DNA of 31,640 nt from IMG/VR virus record IMGVR_UViG_3300029309_000193, positions 1-31,640 of that record; one strand, 5' to 3'. The notes beneath the pieces were generated by a model, which was given only the letters and a program-made list of their open reading frames with translations, had not been told where the DNA came from and made no database searches. Positions 1-7,985 of the stretch are shown in pieces (positions within the stretch are counted from its first letter, which is position 1; each line of letters starts with the position of its first letter). Made by a program: the position numbers and the translations under genes. Source of the DNA: a virus.

Positions 1-1124
1 CCTGTTGCCGCCTTTCCAAGACCGCCTATTAAATGAAATAAACCAAATCCGTAAAAACCAGTACCCGGCAAAAATCTATATGAAACAAAATAATCAAGTC
101 TTATTTTCTTTTCGTCTTTTTCTTCCCAGTTTCTTCTTATTGATACAATCTTTTGTGAATCATAATCTATTGTTACAACATAGGGAAATGCGACCATATC
201 TTTGTCGTAATCTTTATCATCTGTTTCTATACCATCAAGACCATCAAATGTTTCGTATACGTGCATTTCAATTAATGTAACTGTCTCGTTGTGTTCTTCA
301 TCTCCGTAAGAAGAAACACCTTCAATCTGCTCTCCTATATCTCCTGCAGGGTCATAATCACTTCCCATATATTTAATAGGTAGATAAAAACCACCTTGAA
401 CGTAACGATTATAGTCGTTTCTTGGCATTCTAATGATGTGCGAATATCTTATAGATGTCATTAAATCTTTACTGTCTGGTGCAACAACAAAGTCTTCTGC
501 CTTTACAAACTGAGAACATTGTCTGCCTAGATTTGTGTCGTAAAATACTTTTTTGAATGCATGACCAATTAGTGGTAACTGAAATAACATTGTATCTAAA
601 TCAGGGAAATACTCAGGCATTTCTTGTGTTATCTGATAGTTCATGTAATCACGAACTCGTCTTGCTTGGTCTTCTAATTCTTCTGTAGGTTCACCAATTA
701 TTGTTGTCTTTACTGGTCCACCTGACGGATATAATTCTGCGATTGCTCTTGCATTGAACTGGGTTGCGGCTTCAGCAATCATGGGGTGTACAACTGTGCT
801 TAAACCTCTTGTTGCTCTTTGTTCTTCTTCTTCTGTTAACCCACCATCTGGTTCTAAGGTTTCAAGACCTTGTTTGTATCTATCTTCCCACTCTGACCTA
901 GCTTCTTTATCGCTTTCAAATGCTTCTAATAAATCTTGTGCCTTTCTTGCAGATTCATTATCGTCTATTTGTTCTGCAAGGTTTTGGTCATGTTCACTTG
1001 TTATTTCTACTACTTCGTCTAGTGATGCATCGCCAATAAGCACATCTTCGCCAATTTGTTCTACCTCAAGGTCGTCTGCTGGAGCACCCTCTTGGAATGG
1101 TATTATGTTTGGTTCTCTAGCCAT
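1..1124 (-). CDS. Portal protein, P22-like (C-terminal part cut by window edge)
   Basis: The minus-strand frame is open from an ATG at 1124 to the window edge, about 374 codons, so the C-terminus is missing. The portal is the dodecameric ring at the capsid vertex through which DNA enters and leaves. The N-terminus is acidic. It is followed by a region with RATRGLSTVVHPMIAE and NARAIAELYPSGGPVKT, and later by LPGTGFYGFGLFHLIGGL just before the cut, which is the style of P22-type portals in marine phages. The start overlaps the terminase stop by 8 bases, the usual terminase-portal coupling. Plus-strand reading frames across this gene are shadows. The family call rests on recalled motifs and on position next to the terminase. 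Confidence 0.85.
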   Translation of the reverse strand, partial: MAREPNIIPFQEGAPADDLEVEQIGEDVLIGDASLDEVVEITSEHDQNLAEQIDDNESARKAQDLLEAFESDKEARSEWEDRYKQGLETLEPDGGLTEEEEQRATRGLSTVVHPMIAEAATQFNARAIAELYPSGGPVKTTIIGEPTEELEDQARRVRDYMNYQITQEMPEYFPDLDTMLFQLPLIGHAFKKVFYDTNLGRQCSQFVKAEDFVVAPDSKDLMTSIRYSHIIRMPRNDYNRYVQGGFYLPIKYMGSDYDPAGDIGEQIEGVSSYGDEEHNETVTLIEMHVYETFDGLDGIETDDKDYDKDMVAFPYVVTIDYDSQKIVSIRRNWEEKDEKKIRLDYFVSYRFLPGTGFYGFGLFHLIGGLGKAAT

Positions 1125-2589
1125 ATAATGTTAACCTCTTCTGTTCTTCAACGTCATCATCTTCTGCGTCGCTTGAATGTGTTATAAACCAACCTTTTCT
1201 TAATCTTAACCATGCTTGAGTGCATGTATCTACTATATCATCATTGTTACCAGTTGGAAAGGCAGAACATATATCTATTAAATCTTTTGCCCATCTCTTA
1301 CCTGCAGGGTACCATATTCTACCATCTTCTAGCAAGGCAGAACTTGCGTGTGCCCTAGCCTGCTTATCTCTATCTGGCGAATATTCTAAAACTGGTATAC
1401 CAGCCATTCTTAAATCTTGTATCAAACTTTGACCACTTGCTTTCTTTTCTATCAACACAACATCTGGTTCGTAATCTTCATATGCCTCTTGTGCAATCGC
1501 TCTTAACTCAGGGTAAGAAACCCTATCGTACCACATATCGATAACGATAGCATTATAATATCCATCTTGTTTAAATACTCCCCATGTTGTTCTAGCACTA
1601 TATGAACTATTTTCTTTTGTACTAAATGCTGTATCGTACGATTGTATCATGTACTCTATATTTGGCAAATCTTCTTCTTGCCATTCACTCCACCATTCTG
1701 CCCTTAATATACCTCCACCTCTTGGCATTGGTCGTTGTTGTAATTGACCAGCAGAACCATAAGAACCTAAACTTTTTTCAAGATTTGCTAGTGTTCTTTC
1801 GTCTATTCTATCTGGCCATAGTAATTCGCCATCTTCTTCTCGTGGGTCAATAAATCCCAATGAAGAACGACTAATGGTTGGGTGCGTAGTTTCGTATCTT
1901 GCTGGTAAACATAAATGGTCCCAATCTTCAAATTCATTTGCCAAAATATGACCTGTTAAATCGTTCTCATGTACTCTTTGCATAATTATAATAAATGCAC
2001 CATTTTTAGGGTCATTCAATCTTGTTTGCATTGCTTGGTCCCACCAATCTAATACACCTTGCCTGACAAGACCTGATTCTGCCTCTCTTACATTGTGTGG
2101 GTCATCTATAACAATAATATCGCCACCCTCACCAGTTAATGCACCATCTACAGATGTAGCAATTCGCATACCTGTCTTATCGTTCTCGAACCTTTGTTTC
2201 TGATTTTGGTCTGTTGTTAGCGAGAAACCATCGCCAAATGTTGTCTTATACCATTGACTATCAATCAATCGCCTACACTTTACACTATCTCTAATTGATA
2301 AAGAACCTGCATAACTAGCATATAAAAACTTTTTGGTAGGGTCATTTGTCCATGTCCATGCAGGTAATGCAACAGACACCGATATAGACTTCATATGTCT
2401 TGGTGGTACGTTTATAATTAATCTTTTGATGTCTCCATTGGCAACAGCCTGTAAATGGTCGGATATCGCATCTATATGCCAATTATCGTTATATTCACGA
2501 TTAGGCTCTATTGTTGTCCATGCCTCTTTTATGAACAACTTGAGGGACCTTCTCATTTTCTCCGCTCGTATCTGTGTCAACGAGTGCAT
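1117..2589 (-). CDS. terL: Terminase large subunit
   Basis: Packaging motor ATPase and nuclease that cuts concatemers and pumps DNA through the portal. The ATPase part shows a Walker A-like PPRHMKS loop after RLIINV, and a Walker B stretch IIVIDDPH. The nuclease part has three acidic clusters: SYDTAFS, VLIEKKASGQSL and DIVDTCTQAW. The open frame reaches 2625, but that start would overlap the small terminase by 125 bases. ATG 2589 gives an N-terminus (SLTQIRAEKMRRSL) resembling related terminases. ATG 2556, with GGAG three bases upstream, is the main alternative. The stop overlaps the portal start. Function is secure; only the start is uncertain. Confidence 0.95.
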   Translation of the reverse strand: MHSLTQIRAEKMRRSLKLFIKEAWTTIEPNREYNDNWHIDAISDHLQAVANGDIKRLIINVPPRHMKSISVSVALPAWTWTNDPTKKFLYASYAGSLSIRDSVKCRRLIDSQWYKTTFGDGFSLTTDQNQKQRFENDKTGMRIATSVDGALTGEGGDIIVIDDPHNVREAESGLVRQGVLDWWDQAMQTRLNDPKNGAFIIIMQRVHENDLTGHILANEFEDWDHLCLPARYETTHPTISRSSLGFIDPREEDGELLWPDRIDERTLANLEKSLGSYGSAGQLQQRPMPRGGGILRAEWWSEWQEEDLPNIEYMIQSYDTAFSTKENSSYSARTTWGVFKQDGYYNAIVIDMWYDRVSYPELRAIAQEAYEDYEPDVVLIEKKASGQSLIQDLRMAGIPVLEYSPDRDKQARAHASSALLEDGRIWYPAGKRWAKDLIDICSAFPTGNNDDIVDTCTQAWLRLRKGWFITHSSDAEDDDVEEQKRLTLYG

Positions 2590-3013
2590 GTTTAAGTGTT
2601 CTTTCAAGATAGTTGAGGTCATCATCGCTTAATCTGCTTACGTCTAGCACCTTTCTTTCTTCAATGTTAATATCTTGTCGTATTTCTTGTCTATCTGTTT
2701 GCCCTAACATCTGTTTACCTAGCCAAATCGCCATGGTTGAATTGTTTGTGTCTTCCATAATCTGTATTTGTTTTCGTCTTAAAGACAACATACCAGTCGC
2801 CCTACCCTTTTCTATTGCCTTTCTAACCTCTGGTTCGTTAGTAAATTTATCTTCAAGAGTTCGTAAAGGTATGTCAAAGTAAGCTGATATTTCTGGCATA
2901 GTACAATTTAATCTGGATAATCTTTCTAATTCGCCAAGATTCAGTTCTATTTTAGGTCTACCAACCTTTTTCTTGGTTGTTTTTGCCTTTTTTATGGGTT
3001 TCAATTCGTTCAT
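2501..3013 (-). CDS. terS: Terminase small subunit (probable)
   Basis: A 170-residue protein directly upstream of, and overlapping, the large terminase. A lysine-rich N-terminus leads to a GRPKIEL AT-hook-like motif and a helix-turn-helix region (about residues 28-58, with CTMPEISAYFDIPLRTLEDKF-type spacing), then a helical middle and an acidic, polar tail. This matches small terminases that recognise phage DNA and oligomerise to load it onto the motor. Only a weak A-rich ribosome site precedes ATG 3013. Assignment rests mainly on position and on the HTH; sequence identity to a named family is not claimed. Confidence 0.8.
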   Translation of the reverse strand: MNELKPIKKAKTTKKKVGRPKIELNLGELERLSRLNCTMPEISAYFDIPLRTLEDKFTNEPEVRKAIEKGRATGMLSLRRKQIQIMEDTNNSTMAIWLGKQMLGQTDRQEIRQDINIEERKVLDVSRLSDDDLNYLERTLKHALVDTDTSGENEKVPQVVHKRGMDNNRA

Positions 3014-3042
3014 CTTTTTTTAAATACCACGAAAATTATTTA

Positions 3043-3930
3043 TTATTCAACTTTTTTTAACTTTAATCCGTAATTATTTACACCTTTTTTAGGTTTAAAA
3101 TCATCACGAAATATTAATTTGTTTTCTCTTTTGAACTTATTGTAGTTAACATAATGGTGGTGTCTGCCATATCTCCATACAAGTTTTGTAACATCTGGGT
3201 GTAATCGCATCTGCATATTAGATTTAGGTATTGTGCCTTCTTCTGCATAGAACTCATCTGTATTACCACCTTTAACAGTTTGTGTGTTTGCTTTCTCTTG
3301 TAAAAAAACATTGAATTGTACTGTACACCAACCTTTCTTTAATATTCGTAAAGACAAATCAGTATCTTCGTTATACCTACCTCTCCATCTATCTGGTAAA
3401 GGTAAATCGTTTCTAATTAGATTGCATGAGTATATTCTAGTATTTACTGTAAATGGTCCATATTGGTGTGCCCATTTATCTATAACAAAGAATGTATAAT
3501 TAGGTCCTGCCATTCCTATGTTTTTATATCTCAATACAAAATCTTCCATTACCTTAAATGGTGTGCCATCTATACATTTAATCTCTAGGTTATTCTGCCA
3601 TCTTCTGAAACATTTTATATTATCGTCCATTACCCAATGCCATTTGTAACCTCTATCTATTGAATGTTGCCATATAAAATTACGAGCAGGTCCGGGTCCC
3701 TTAGATTTTCTATCGCCTAAATCGTCACACGTATCGTAATCGTCTTGGTATGTCTTATCTAACACGAGTATATTCTTTTTCTGCACCACCTTCGCATACT
3801 CCGAGTACTCTTGTTCTTCAACAACTACTGTGTAAGATACACCCATTTCTTCTAATGCCTTGATAGTTAATCTACTATCTGCTCTACCCTTTGATGGTAT
3901 ATAGATGGGGAATTGGTGCTTAACTGCCAA
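3043..3930 (-). CDS. TET-associated-type glycosyltransferase (TAGT-like), putative DNA-base modifier
   Basis: A GT-A-like glycosyltransferase of 295 residues. It begins with FPIYIPSKGRAD, has a DDN motif at residues 102-104 (a likely metal/nucleotide-sugar site) after YKWHWVM, and a long conserved block RWRGRYNEDTDLSLR near residues 182-196. GGNTDEFYA and a late HPDVTKLVWRYGRHHH follow. This motif set is that of the TET/JBP-associated glycosyltransferases described by comparative genomics in phages, which are thought to add sugars to oxidised pyrimidines in phage DNA. It overlaps the ParB-like gene by 11 bases and lies just before the terminase genes, which fits modification before packaging. 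No TET/JBP oxygenase is visible in the window. The actual substrate is unknown. Confidence 0.75.
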   Translation of the reverse strand: MAVKHQFPIYIPSKGRADSRLTIKALEEMGVSYTVVVEEQEYSEYAKVVQKKNILVLDKTYQDDYDTCDDLGDRKSKGPGPARNFIWQHSIDRGYKWHWVMDDNIKCFRRWQNNLEIKCIDGTPFKVMEDFVLRYKNIGMAGPNYTFFVIDKWAHQYGPFTVNTRIYSCNLIRNDLPLPDRWRGRYNEDTDLSLRILKKGWCTVQFNVFLQEKANTQTVKGGNTDEFYAEEGTIPKSNMQMRLHPDVTKLVWRYGRHHHYVNYNKFKRENKLIFRDDFKPKKGVNNYGLKLKKVE

Positions 3931-4543
3931 AGGCTTTATCCTTAATTATATTCTTTTCTATTTTTGGGTACCAAATGTATTTTGTTTTATCTGTGTAATC
4001 TTGTTTTATTAACTGAAAAAACTTATCCATAGATTCTTTATTAACAAAATTTATAGTTAGTGATTTATATGGCGATTGGTCTTCGTGGTCAAAACTAGGC
4101 ATATCTTGCCAATGTTCTTCATGGTCTAACCATTCTCTTGAGTTATGGTCTGGTTGAAATATTATTGTTTCTAATTCTTGTTGTTCAAAACCTAAGTTAT
4201 CAAGGTCAAAACCAATATCGTTTAACATATCCATTTCAAATTTAAGTAATTCGTAATCCCATGTACTATCTTCTGATAATCTGTTATCTGCTATTCTGTA
4301 TGCTTTAACCTGTTCTTCTGCCATATCATGCGCAACATGGACTGGAACCTTTTTCATTTTAAGATGTTCTGCACCCATTAATCTTGTATGACCAACAATG
4401 ACTACATAGTCTTTGTCAACAACGATTGGTTGTCTCCAGCCATATTTTTCTAACGATTTTGCTATCTTCTCTGCATTTTGATTTTTTCTAGGGTTCTTCT
4501 CGTAAGGCTTTATTTTATTTATATCTAGCATTTCTATCTTCAT
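3920..4543 (-). CDS. ParB/Srx-fold nuclease-domain protein
   Basis: A 207-residue protein with an N-terminal ParB-like domain. It shows an opening LDINKIKPYEKNPRKN, then ALPHA-type KSLEKYGWRQPIVV, and the signature GHTRLMGAEHL at about residues 52-62. A DSTWDYELLKFEMDML helical stretch follows, as in ParB-methylase fusions, but no methyltransferase motifs are present in the rest. GGAG lies seven bases before ATG 4543. The gene is translationally coupled to the TAGT-like glycosyltransferase, a pairing seen in phage base-modification neighbourhoods. A role in DNA modification or segregation cannot be decided from sequence. Confidence 0.8.
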   Translation of the reverse strand: MKIEMLDINKIKPYEKNPRKNQNAEKIAKSLEKYGWRQPIVVDKDYVVIVGHTRLMGAEHLKMKKVPVHVAHDMAEEQVKAYRIADNRLSEDSTWDYELLKFEMDMLNDIGFDLDNLGFEQQELETIIFQPDHNSREWLDHEEHWQDMPSFDHEDQSPYKSLTINFVNKESMDKFFQLIKQDYTDKTKYIWYPKIEKNIIKDKAFGS

Positions 4544-4546
4544 GTT

Positions 4547-4780
4547 TTACTCCATTTTATCTTCATAACACATTGTATTTATTACATAATCTGATGGCAT
4601 TTCAAATTGGTCGTAAATACTTTTAACAACATATTCTTCATATCTTGGTATATTAGATTTACAAGCAAACATTGAAGAAAAAACAATTTCTGCCTCATGT
4701 ATACCGCATTTTACCTCTCCACCATCATAACGACTACCTTCAATCCAAATTATGCAGGTCATAACAAACATTTTAAACAT
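4547..4780 (-). CDS. Small cysteine-containing exported protein, unknown function
   Basis: A 77-residue protein with a short hydrophobic N-terminus (MFKMFVMTCIIWI) followed by a polar body with cysteines at about 9, 25, 40 and 71. This suggests export to the periplasm, or a short membrane anchor with disulfides. Its first residues resemble the start of the small exported protein at 26999-27211 (both MFK.FV..C). It ends 3 bases before the ParB-like gene. No clear ribosome site precedes ATG 4780, and starts at residues 4 or 7 are possible. I do not recognise a characterised family. Confidence 0.55.
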   Translation of the reverse strand: MFKMFVMTCIIWIEGSRYDGGEVKCGIHEAEIVFSSMFACKSNIPRYEEYVVKSIYDQFEMPSDYVINTMCYEDKME

Positions 4781-4788
4781 AAAATAAT

Positions 4789-5019
4789 TTATAGTAATGT
4801 ATATTGGTCATCTACTATCCTCGTCATTCTTTTATCTTCTTTTGTATGCATTAATTTAAAAACATCTTCTGCACTTAACTCTTTTGCTCTTAATTTTTCA
4901 TAAAGCCTTAAATCAATCTCTTTTACTTTTGACATAAGATTTTCGTAAGCATCGTCTACTTTCTTTTGTTGTTCGTCTGTCAATCCGTTATCGTAAATTT
5001 TATCCATATGTTTGTTCAT
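4789..5019 (-). CDS. Small charged helical protein, unknown function
   Basis: A 76-residue, highly charged and probably all-helical protein (LTDEQQKKVDDAYENLMSK and similar). The frame is open further upstream to 5181, but that part lies inside the primase-helicase gene. ATG 5019 gives a 20-base overlap with the primase-helicase stop and is the most natural start, with ATG 5007 as an alternative. It is in the same leftward operon as the replication genes. There are no membrane segments, cysteines or known motifs. Confidence 0.6.
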   Translation of the reverse strand: MNKHMDKIYDNGLTDEQQKKVDDAYENLMSKVKEIDLRLYEKLRAKELSAEDVFKLMHTKEDKRMTRIVDDQYTLL

Positions 5020-6739
5020 AACATCTTGTTTTATAATTAAAAAAGAACTCTCGTTGACCAATATCGCCATAAACTCCCTGTTCTCTAATCTTTTTTGTAA
5101 TAACTTTGGTTGAATTATTTTCAAAATCTCTGTGAATAACCAAGGCAGTATCTGCCATATTCGCCCAATGTGCTGAACCACTTACTTGATATAAGTCTGG
5201 TGGTGGTATAACCCCTGCATCATTTCTGTGTAATTTATGTGGGTGTGCAACCATACAAACCCAAATATCATGGTTTCTGGCAAATTGTTGGCATTGAGCA
5301 ATAACATCTCTAATGTGTTCATCTTCTCGTTTGTGTGCATCTCTATTAGAACTAACTTGATTGAATGGGTCTATTACCAAACCTTTTATACCAAATCTTT
5401 GTTTAGATGCCTTTGCCTTATTTAAGATATATTCAATCGTTGGAATATCATCTTTTGCTTCAAGAAATTTAAAATGTGTATTTAAAAAATCTAATCCACT
5501 ATTTAATTGTTCTTGGCTTATTCTCTCGTAAACTCCTATATCAAAAGGTTTTCTGCATCTTTTTTCTAATAATCTTCTAATATGATTGGGTGTAGAATGT
5601 TCTGGTGAATATATCAGAAATCGCCAATGTTGTTGTTCTGCAAGATTTACCAATATTTGGTCAAGAAAATTAGATTTACCATGATTTGGAATGCCAGTTA
5701 TAAGATTGAATGTTGTAGGCATTATCTTATATATCTCGTCTAATTTTTCAAAACCTGTTGAAATGGCTTTTTGCACATTACCTTCATACATATTTTGTAT
5801 TTGGTCTCTGTAATCAACAGCAGAATGTAAATCTTCTATCGGAAATTCTTTTGCATTTGCTATTGCCATTCCAAGTTTTTCTTCGCCATAAATAACAAGA
5901 CATTCATTTGCATCTTTAATTTGCTTTTCTTCTTCTGTGGTAATATCTTTATATGTAGGAAATTGAACAACTTTACAGACATCACGACCAAACCTATGTA
6001 TCAACTCAAGTCCAAGAGCCTTACCTGCCTCATCATTATCTGTGGCAATGATTACCTCCTCAGCCTCCCATATCCATTCAGTTTGCTCAAAAGCAGAAAA
6101 CCTTTTATCTTTCATATCAAATTTAGGTGTTTTAGGTGCACCATCTGGTAAACTTACAACATCTCTAATACCTATTTGTATTAATGATAAAACGTCCATC
6201 TCGCCCTCTACAAAAATAACTCTCTTTTTTGCTTCAGGGTTTTCTTTCCAAACCTTTTTAAGGTTATCTGAATTATAAAGGCATTTCATTGCATCTTTTT
6301 CTTGGTGAAATCTTTTATCTTTACTTCTATATTTTATATTTACAACCTTACCATCAAGATAATACGGAAAACATAATTTTTCGTTATGTGTGTATAATTT
6401 CATCTCAGTTATTGTTGTTGGGTCAATCTGTCTTTTAATTAACCAATTATATGCTTCATCTGACATTGTTTGTTTTTTTGGTACGAAAGGCATTACATTT
6501 TCTTTTCTTTTAAATTTAGAAAATTGATTAGGTTGTATTATATTATCATGTACAGCACCTTTCCATTCACAATGATGACAATGCCACATTGCCATATCAT
6601 CATGTAAATTTACTGATAAACATGGTTCGTTTCTATTTTTATTTCTTGTATGTGAACATTTAGGGCAAATTACCTTTTGTTGTTCTTGTTGCGAATTTAC
6701 TTTAATGCCTTCATTTATTAATTGTTCGTGAATATTCAT
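5000..6739 (-). CDS. Bifunctional primase-helicase, T7 gp4 / DnaB type
   Basis: A 579-residue replication protein. Its N-terminal zinc ribbon has CPKC at 25-28 and CHHC at 54-57. The Toprim primase domain has VEGEMD at 177-182 and ATDNDEAG at 232-239. The RecA-like helicase has Walker A GIPNHGKS at 349-356 and Walker B KGLVIDP, with a later MVAHPHK motif. It would unwind DNA at the fork and make RNA primers. It is preceded by the shared leader GGGAGAAAACAATG, a strong ribosome site. The gene follows the replication initiator in the same operon, so initiator, loader-like domain and helicase are co-expressed. No phage DNA polymerase is seen, so the host replisome is presumably used. Confidence 0.93.
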   Translation of the reverse strand: MNIHEQLINEGIKVNSQQEQQKVICPKCSHTRNKNRNEPCLSVNLHDDMAMWHCHHCEWKGAVHDNIIQPNQFSKFKRKENVMPFVPKKQTMSDEAYNWLIKRQIDPTTITEMKLYTHNEKLCFPYYLDGKVVNIKYRSKDKRFHQEKDAMKCLYNSDNLKKVWKENPEAKKRVIFVEGEMDVLSLIQIGIRDVVSLPDGAPKTPKFDMKDKRFSAFEQTEWIWEAEEVIIATDNDEAGKALGLELIHRFGRDVCKVVQFPTYKDITTEEEKQIKDANECLVIYGEEKLGMAIANAKEFPIEDLHSAVDYRDQIQNMYEGNVQKAISTGFEKLDEIYKIMPTTFNLITGIPNHGKSNFLDQILVNLAEQQHWRFLIYSPEHSTPNHIRRLLEKRCRKPFDIGVYERISQEQLNSGLDFLNTHFKFLEAKDDIPTIEYILNKAKASKQRFGIKGLVIDPFNQVSSNRDAHKREDEHIRDVIAQCQQFARNHDIWVCMVAHPHKLHRNDAGVIPPPDLYQVSGSAHWANMADTALVIHRDFENNSTKVITKKIREQGVYGDIGQREFFFNYKTRCYEQTYG

Positions 6740-6754
6740 TGTTTTCTCCCTTTT

Positions 6755-7381
6755 TTAACCAACTAATTGATTTAAATTGATTTTTTGTTTTTCTTCAACT
6801 GTTTCCCATCTCCTTTGATTTAACCATGTTGTGGCATGAGGTATAAATTTATGGTCTTTATTATTAACACTCTGTTTGTATTTAACAGTAAAACTATATA
6901 ATTCGTCAAAATTAAGTATTTTATCTGTAATCTTTTCAAATAATTCAAATGCCTTTTTCTTCGAGCCATCTTTTCTTGGATATAGATTCCACCATTCGTT
7001 AAAATCATCTGTATATAATATAGGTTTATTATTACTGGTTATATGGGGTTTCATAGTGATACTAGGGGGGGTTTCAATTTGAACAGGGTGGGTTTCACTC
7101 TGATACCCTACCATCAATGTATATAAATTAGATGTTTGCCTTTTACCCTCATTAAAATCTGTAAATCTTTCTTGTATTTGTATTAGTTCGAGTTGTTCAA
7201 GATTTTTTAATGCTCTAATAATTGTTGACCTACTCATTTCGGTGATTGCAATTAATGTTTTAAAACTTGGAAAACAGGTATTTTTATCATCAGCATAATT
7301 GGCAAGACATATTAAGACTAGTTTATTTGTACCATTACCAGTTTTTTGTTTAGATGCCCAATCTAATGCCAACCAACTCAT
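6755..7381 (-). CDS. Replication initiator / helicase-loader protein (lambda O- or DnaD-like)
   Basis: A 208-residue two-domain protein. Residues 1-90 form a winged-helix DNA-binding domain of the phage replication type, with CFPSFKTLIAITEMSRSTII and RALKNLEQLELI. A linker of about residues 92-115 holds three ETPP-like units encoded by repeated DNA. The C-terminal part (FNEWWNLYPRKDGSKKKAF to FIPHATTWLNQRRWE) matches the DnaT/DnaD-like loader ends of many phage replication proteins. It starts with ATGA overlap to the DUF1064 gene and sits directly before the primase-helicase. The linker DNA carries candidate origin iterons (see repeat entry), as in lambda O. Confidence 0.83.
   Translation of the reverse strand: MSWLALDWASKQKTGNGTNKLVLICLANYADDKNTCFPSFKTLIAITEMSRSTIIRALKNLEQLELIQIQERFTDFNEGKRQTSNLYTLMVGYQSETHPVQIETPPSITMKPHITSNNKPILYTDDFNEWWNLYPRKDGSKKKAFELFEKITDKILNFDELYSFTVKYKQSVNNKDHKFIPHATTWLNQRRWETVEEKQKINLNQLVG
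7046..7106 (-). repeat. Three 17-bp iterons inside the initiator gene (candidate replication origin)
   Basis: Three copies of GGGTTTCANNNTGATAC (plus-strand reading) begin at 7046, 7069 and 7090. Copies 1 and 3 match at all 14 fixed positions, and copy 2 has TGAACA at the end. Spacing is 23 and 21 bp, about two helical turns, so they face one side of the helix. AT-rich DNA lies on both sides (about 7005-7044 and 7115-7130), fitting an unwinding element. The repeats encode only the interdomain linker. A run of seven G is at 7065-7071. The layout copies lambda ori within gene O; binding by the encoded protein is inferred. Confidence 0.6.
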
Positions 7382-7701
7382 AATATCTCCGTAATAATAA
7401 TAGGTGGTTTATATGTAGCTAAAATTTTTTTTCTTAAAATATAATCTCTAGTCTTTGTAACCTTTGACTTAACATCTTCTATTATTTCAATGCCTTTATT
7501 ATTTATATATTTAAAATCAGCAGTATACCTACCAATCTTAATACCATTAACCATTAATGGAAAGGTTGGGTGTATTTCTAAATTTGTAATATATTTTTTC
7601 ATTTGCATCTGTTCTAAAATTAAATATCTGTTCAGTTCTTTTTTTGAATCAAACCTTATTCCTTTGTAATATTGCTTTTTTGCGTTGTATTTGTTCGGCA
7701 T
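7378..7701 (-). CDS. DUF1064-family putative nuclease
   Basis: A 107-residue protein of the DUF1064 type, small phage proteins with a restriction-endonuclease-like fold. It starts with NKYNAKK and has FDSKKELNRYLILEQM, LEIHPTFPLMVNG, YTADFKYI and IEDVKSKVTKTRDYILRKK. These show the family's E, D and xxK acidic/basic pattern (ADF...EDVKS). The start overlaps the upstream HTH gene by 53 bases and the stop overlaps the initiator by 4. A role in replication or recombination intermediates is likely from context but is not shown. Confidence 0.75.
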   Translation of the reverse strand: MPNKYNAKKQYYKGIRFDSKKELNRYLILEQMQMKKYITNLEIHPTFPLMVNGIKIGRYTADFKYINNKGIEIIEDVKSKVTKTRDYILRKKILATYKPPIIITEIL

Positions 7702-7879
7702 AAAGGTCTGTCCCTGTTACTTGATTATCAGTAAATATAAATAATTTCTCTGCCTCAGCCCATCTAGGCATTCTATCGCCTTTCGCCCAAGACTCAATGT
7801 TTCTATAATGAGTATCTAATTCTTTTGCGAAACTCTTATAGTTATAACCATTCATTTTAATATAATCTTTTAATCTCAT
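7649..7879 (-). CDS. Small helix-turn-helix regulator (Cro/repressor-like)
   Basis: A 76-residue protein with an HTH pattern at its N-terminus: MRLKDYIKMNG, then YNYKSFAKELDTHYRNIESWAKG, followed by a basic tail. It is the first gene of the leftward operon and faces the divergent control region, the usual place for a Cro-like or repressor-like switch protein. An inverted repeat in that region (7910-7930) is a plausible operator. It is too short for a full CI-type repressor and there is no integrase, so a lytic early-gene regulator is more likely than a lysogeny repressor. Confidence 0.65.
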   Translation of the reverse strand: MRLKDYIKMNGYNYKSFAKELDTHYRNIESWAKGDRMPRWAEAEKLFIFTDNQVTGTDLYAEQIQRKKAILQRNKV

Positions 7880-7985
7880 AATTTACTTTTAAATTAAAAA
7901 AAAAATAATGTAAACACAAAAAAGGTTTACTTATTAAAATAAATTGGTAGTATGTAATAACGAAGAATGAAGAATTGAGGTAACG
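7880..7985. promoter_or_regulatory. Divergent control region with operator-like inverted repeat and two promoters
   Basis: This gap separates the leftward and rightward operons. It holds the inverted repeat GTAAAC-9-GTTTAC (7910-7930) and long A tracts. Rightward, TTTACT (7926-7931) is followed after 16 bases by TAGTAT (7948-7953), preceded by TGG as in an extended -10. Leftward, TTTACA (7914-7909) has only a weak -10 (TAAAAG, 7891-7886), placing a start close to ATG 7879. Both -35 boxes lie on the inverted repeat, so one bound protein could act on both promoters. Confidence 0.5.

Noticed and set aside
754-1128. Plus-strand open frame opposite the portal gene
   Set aside because: It is the antisense shadow of the portal frame, which has coherent domains and a coupled start; the serine-rich translation is typical of such shadows.
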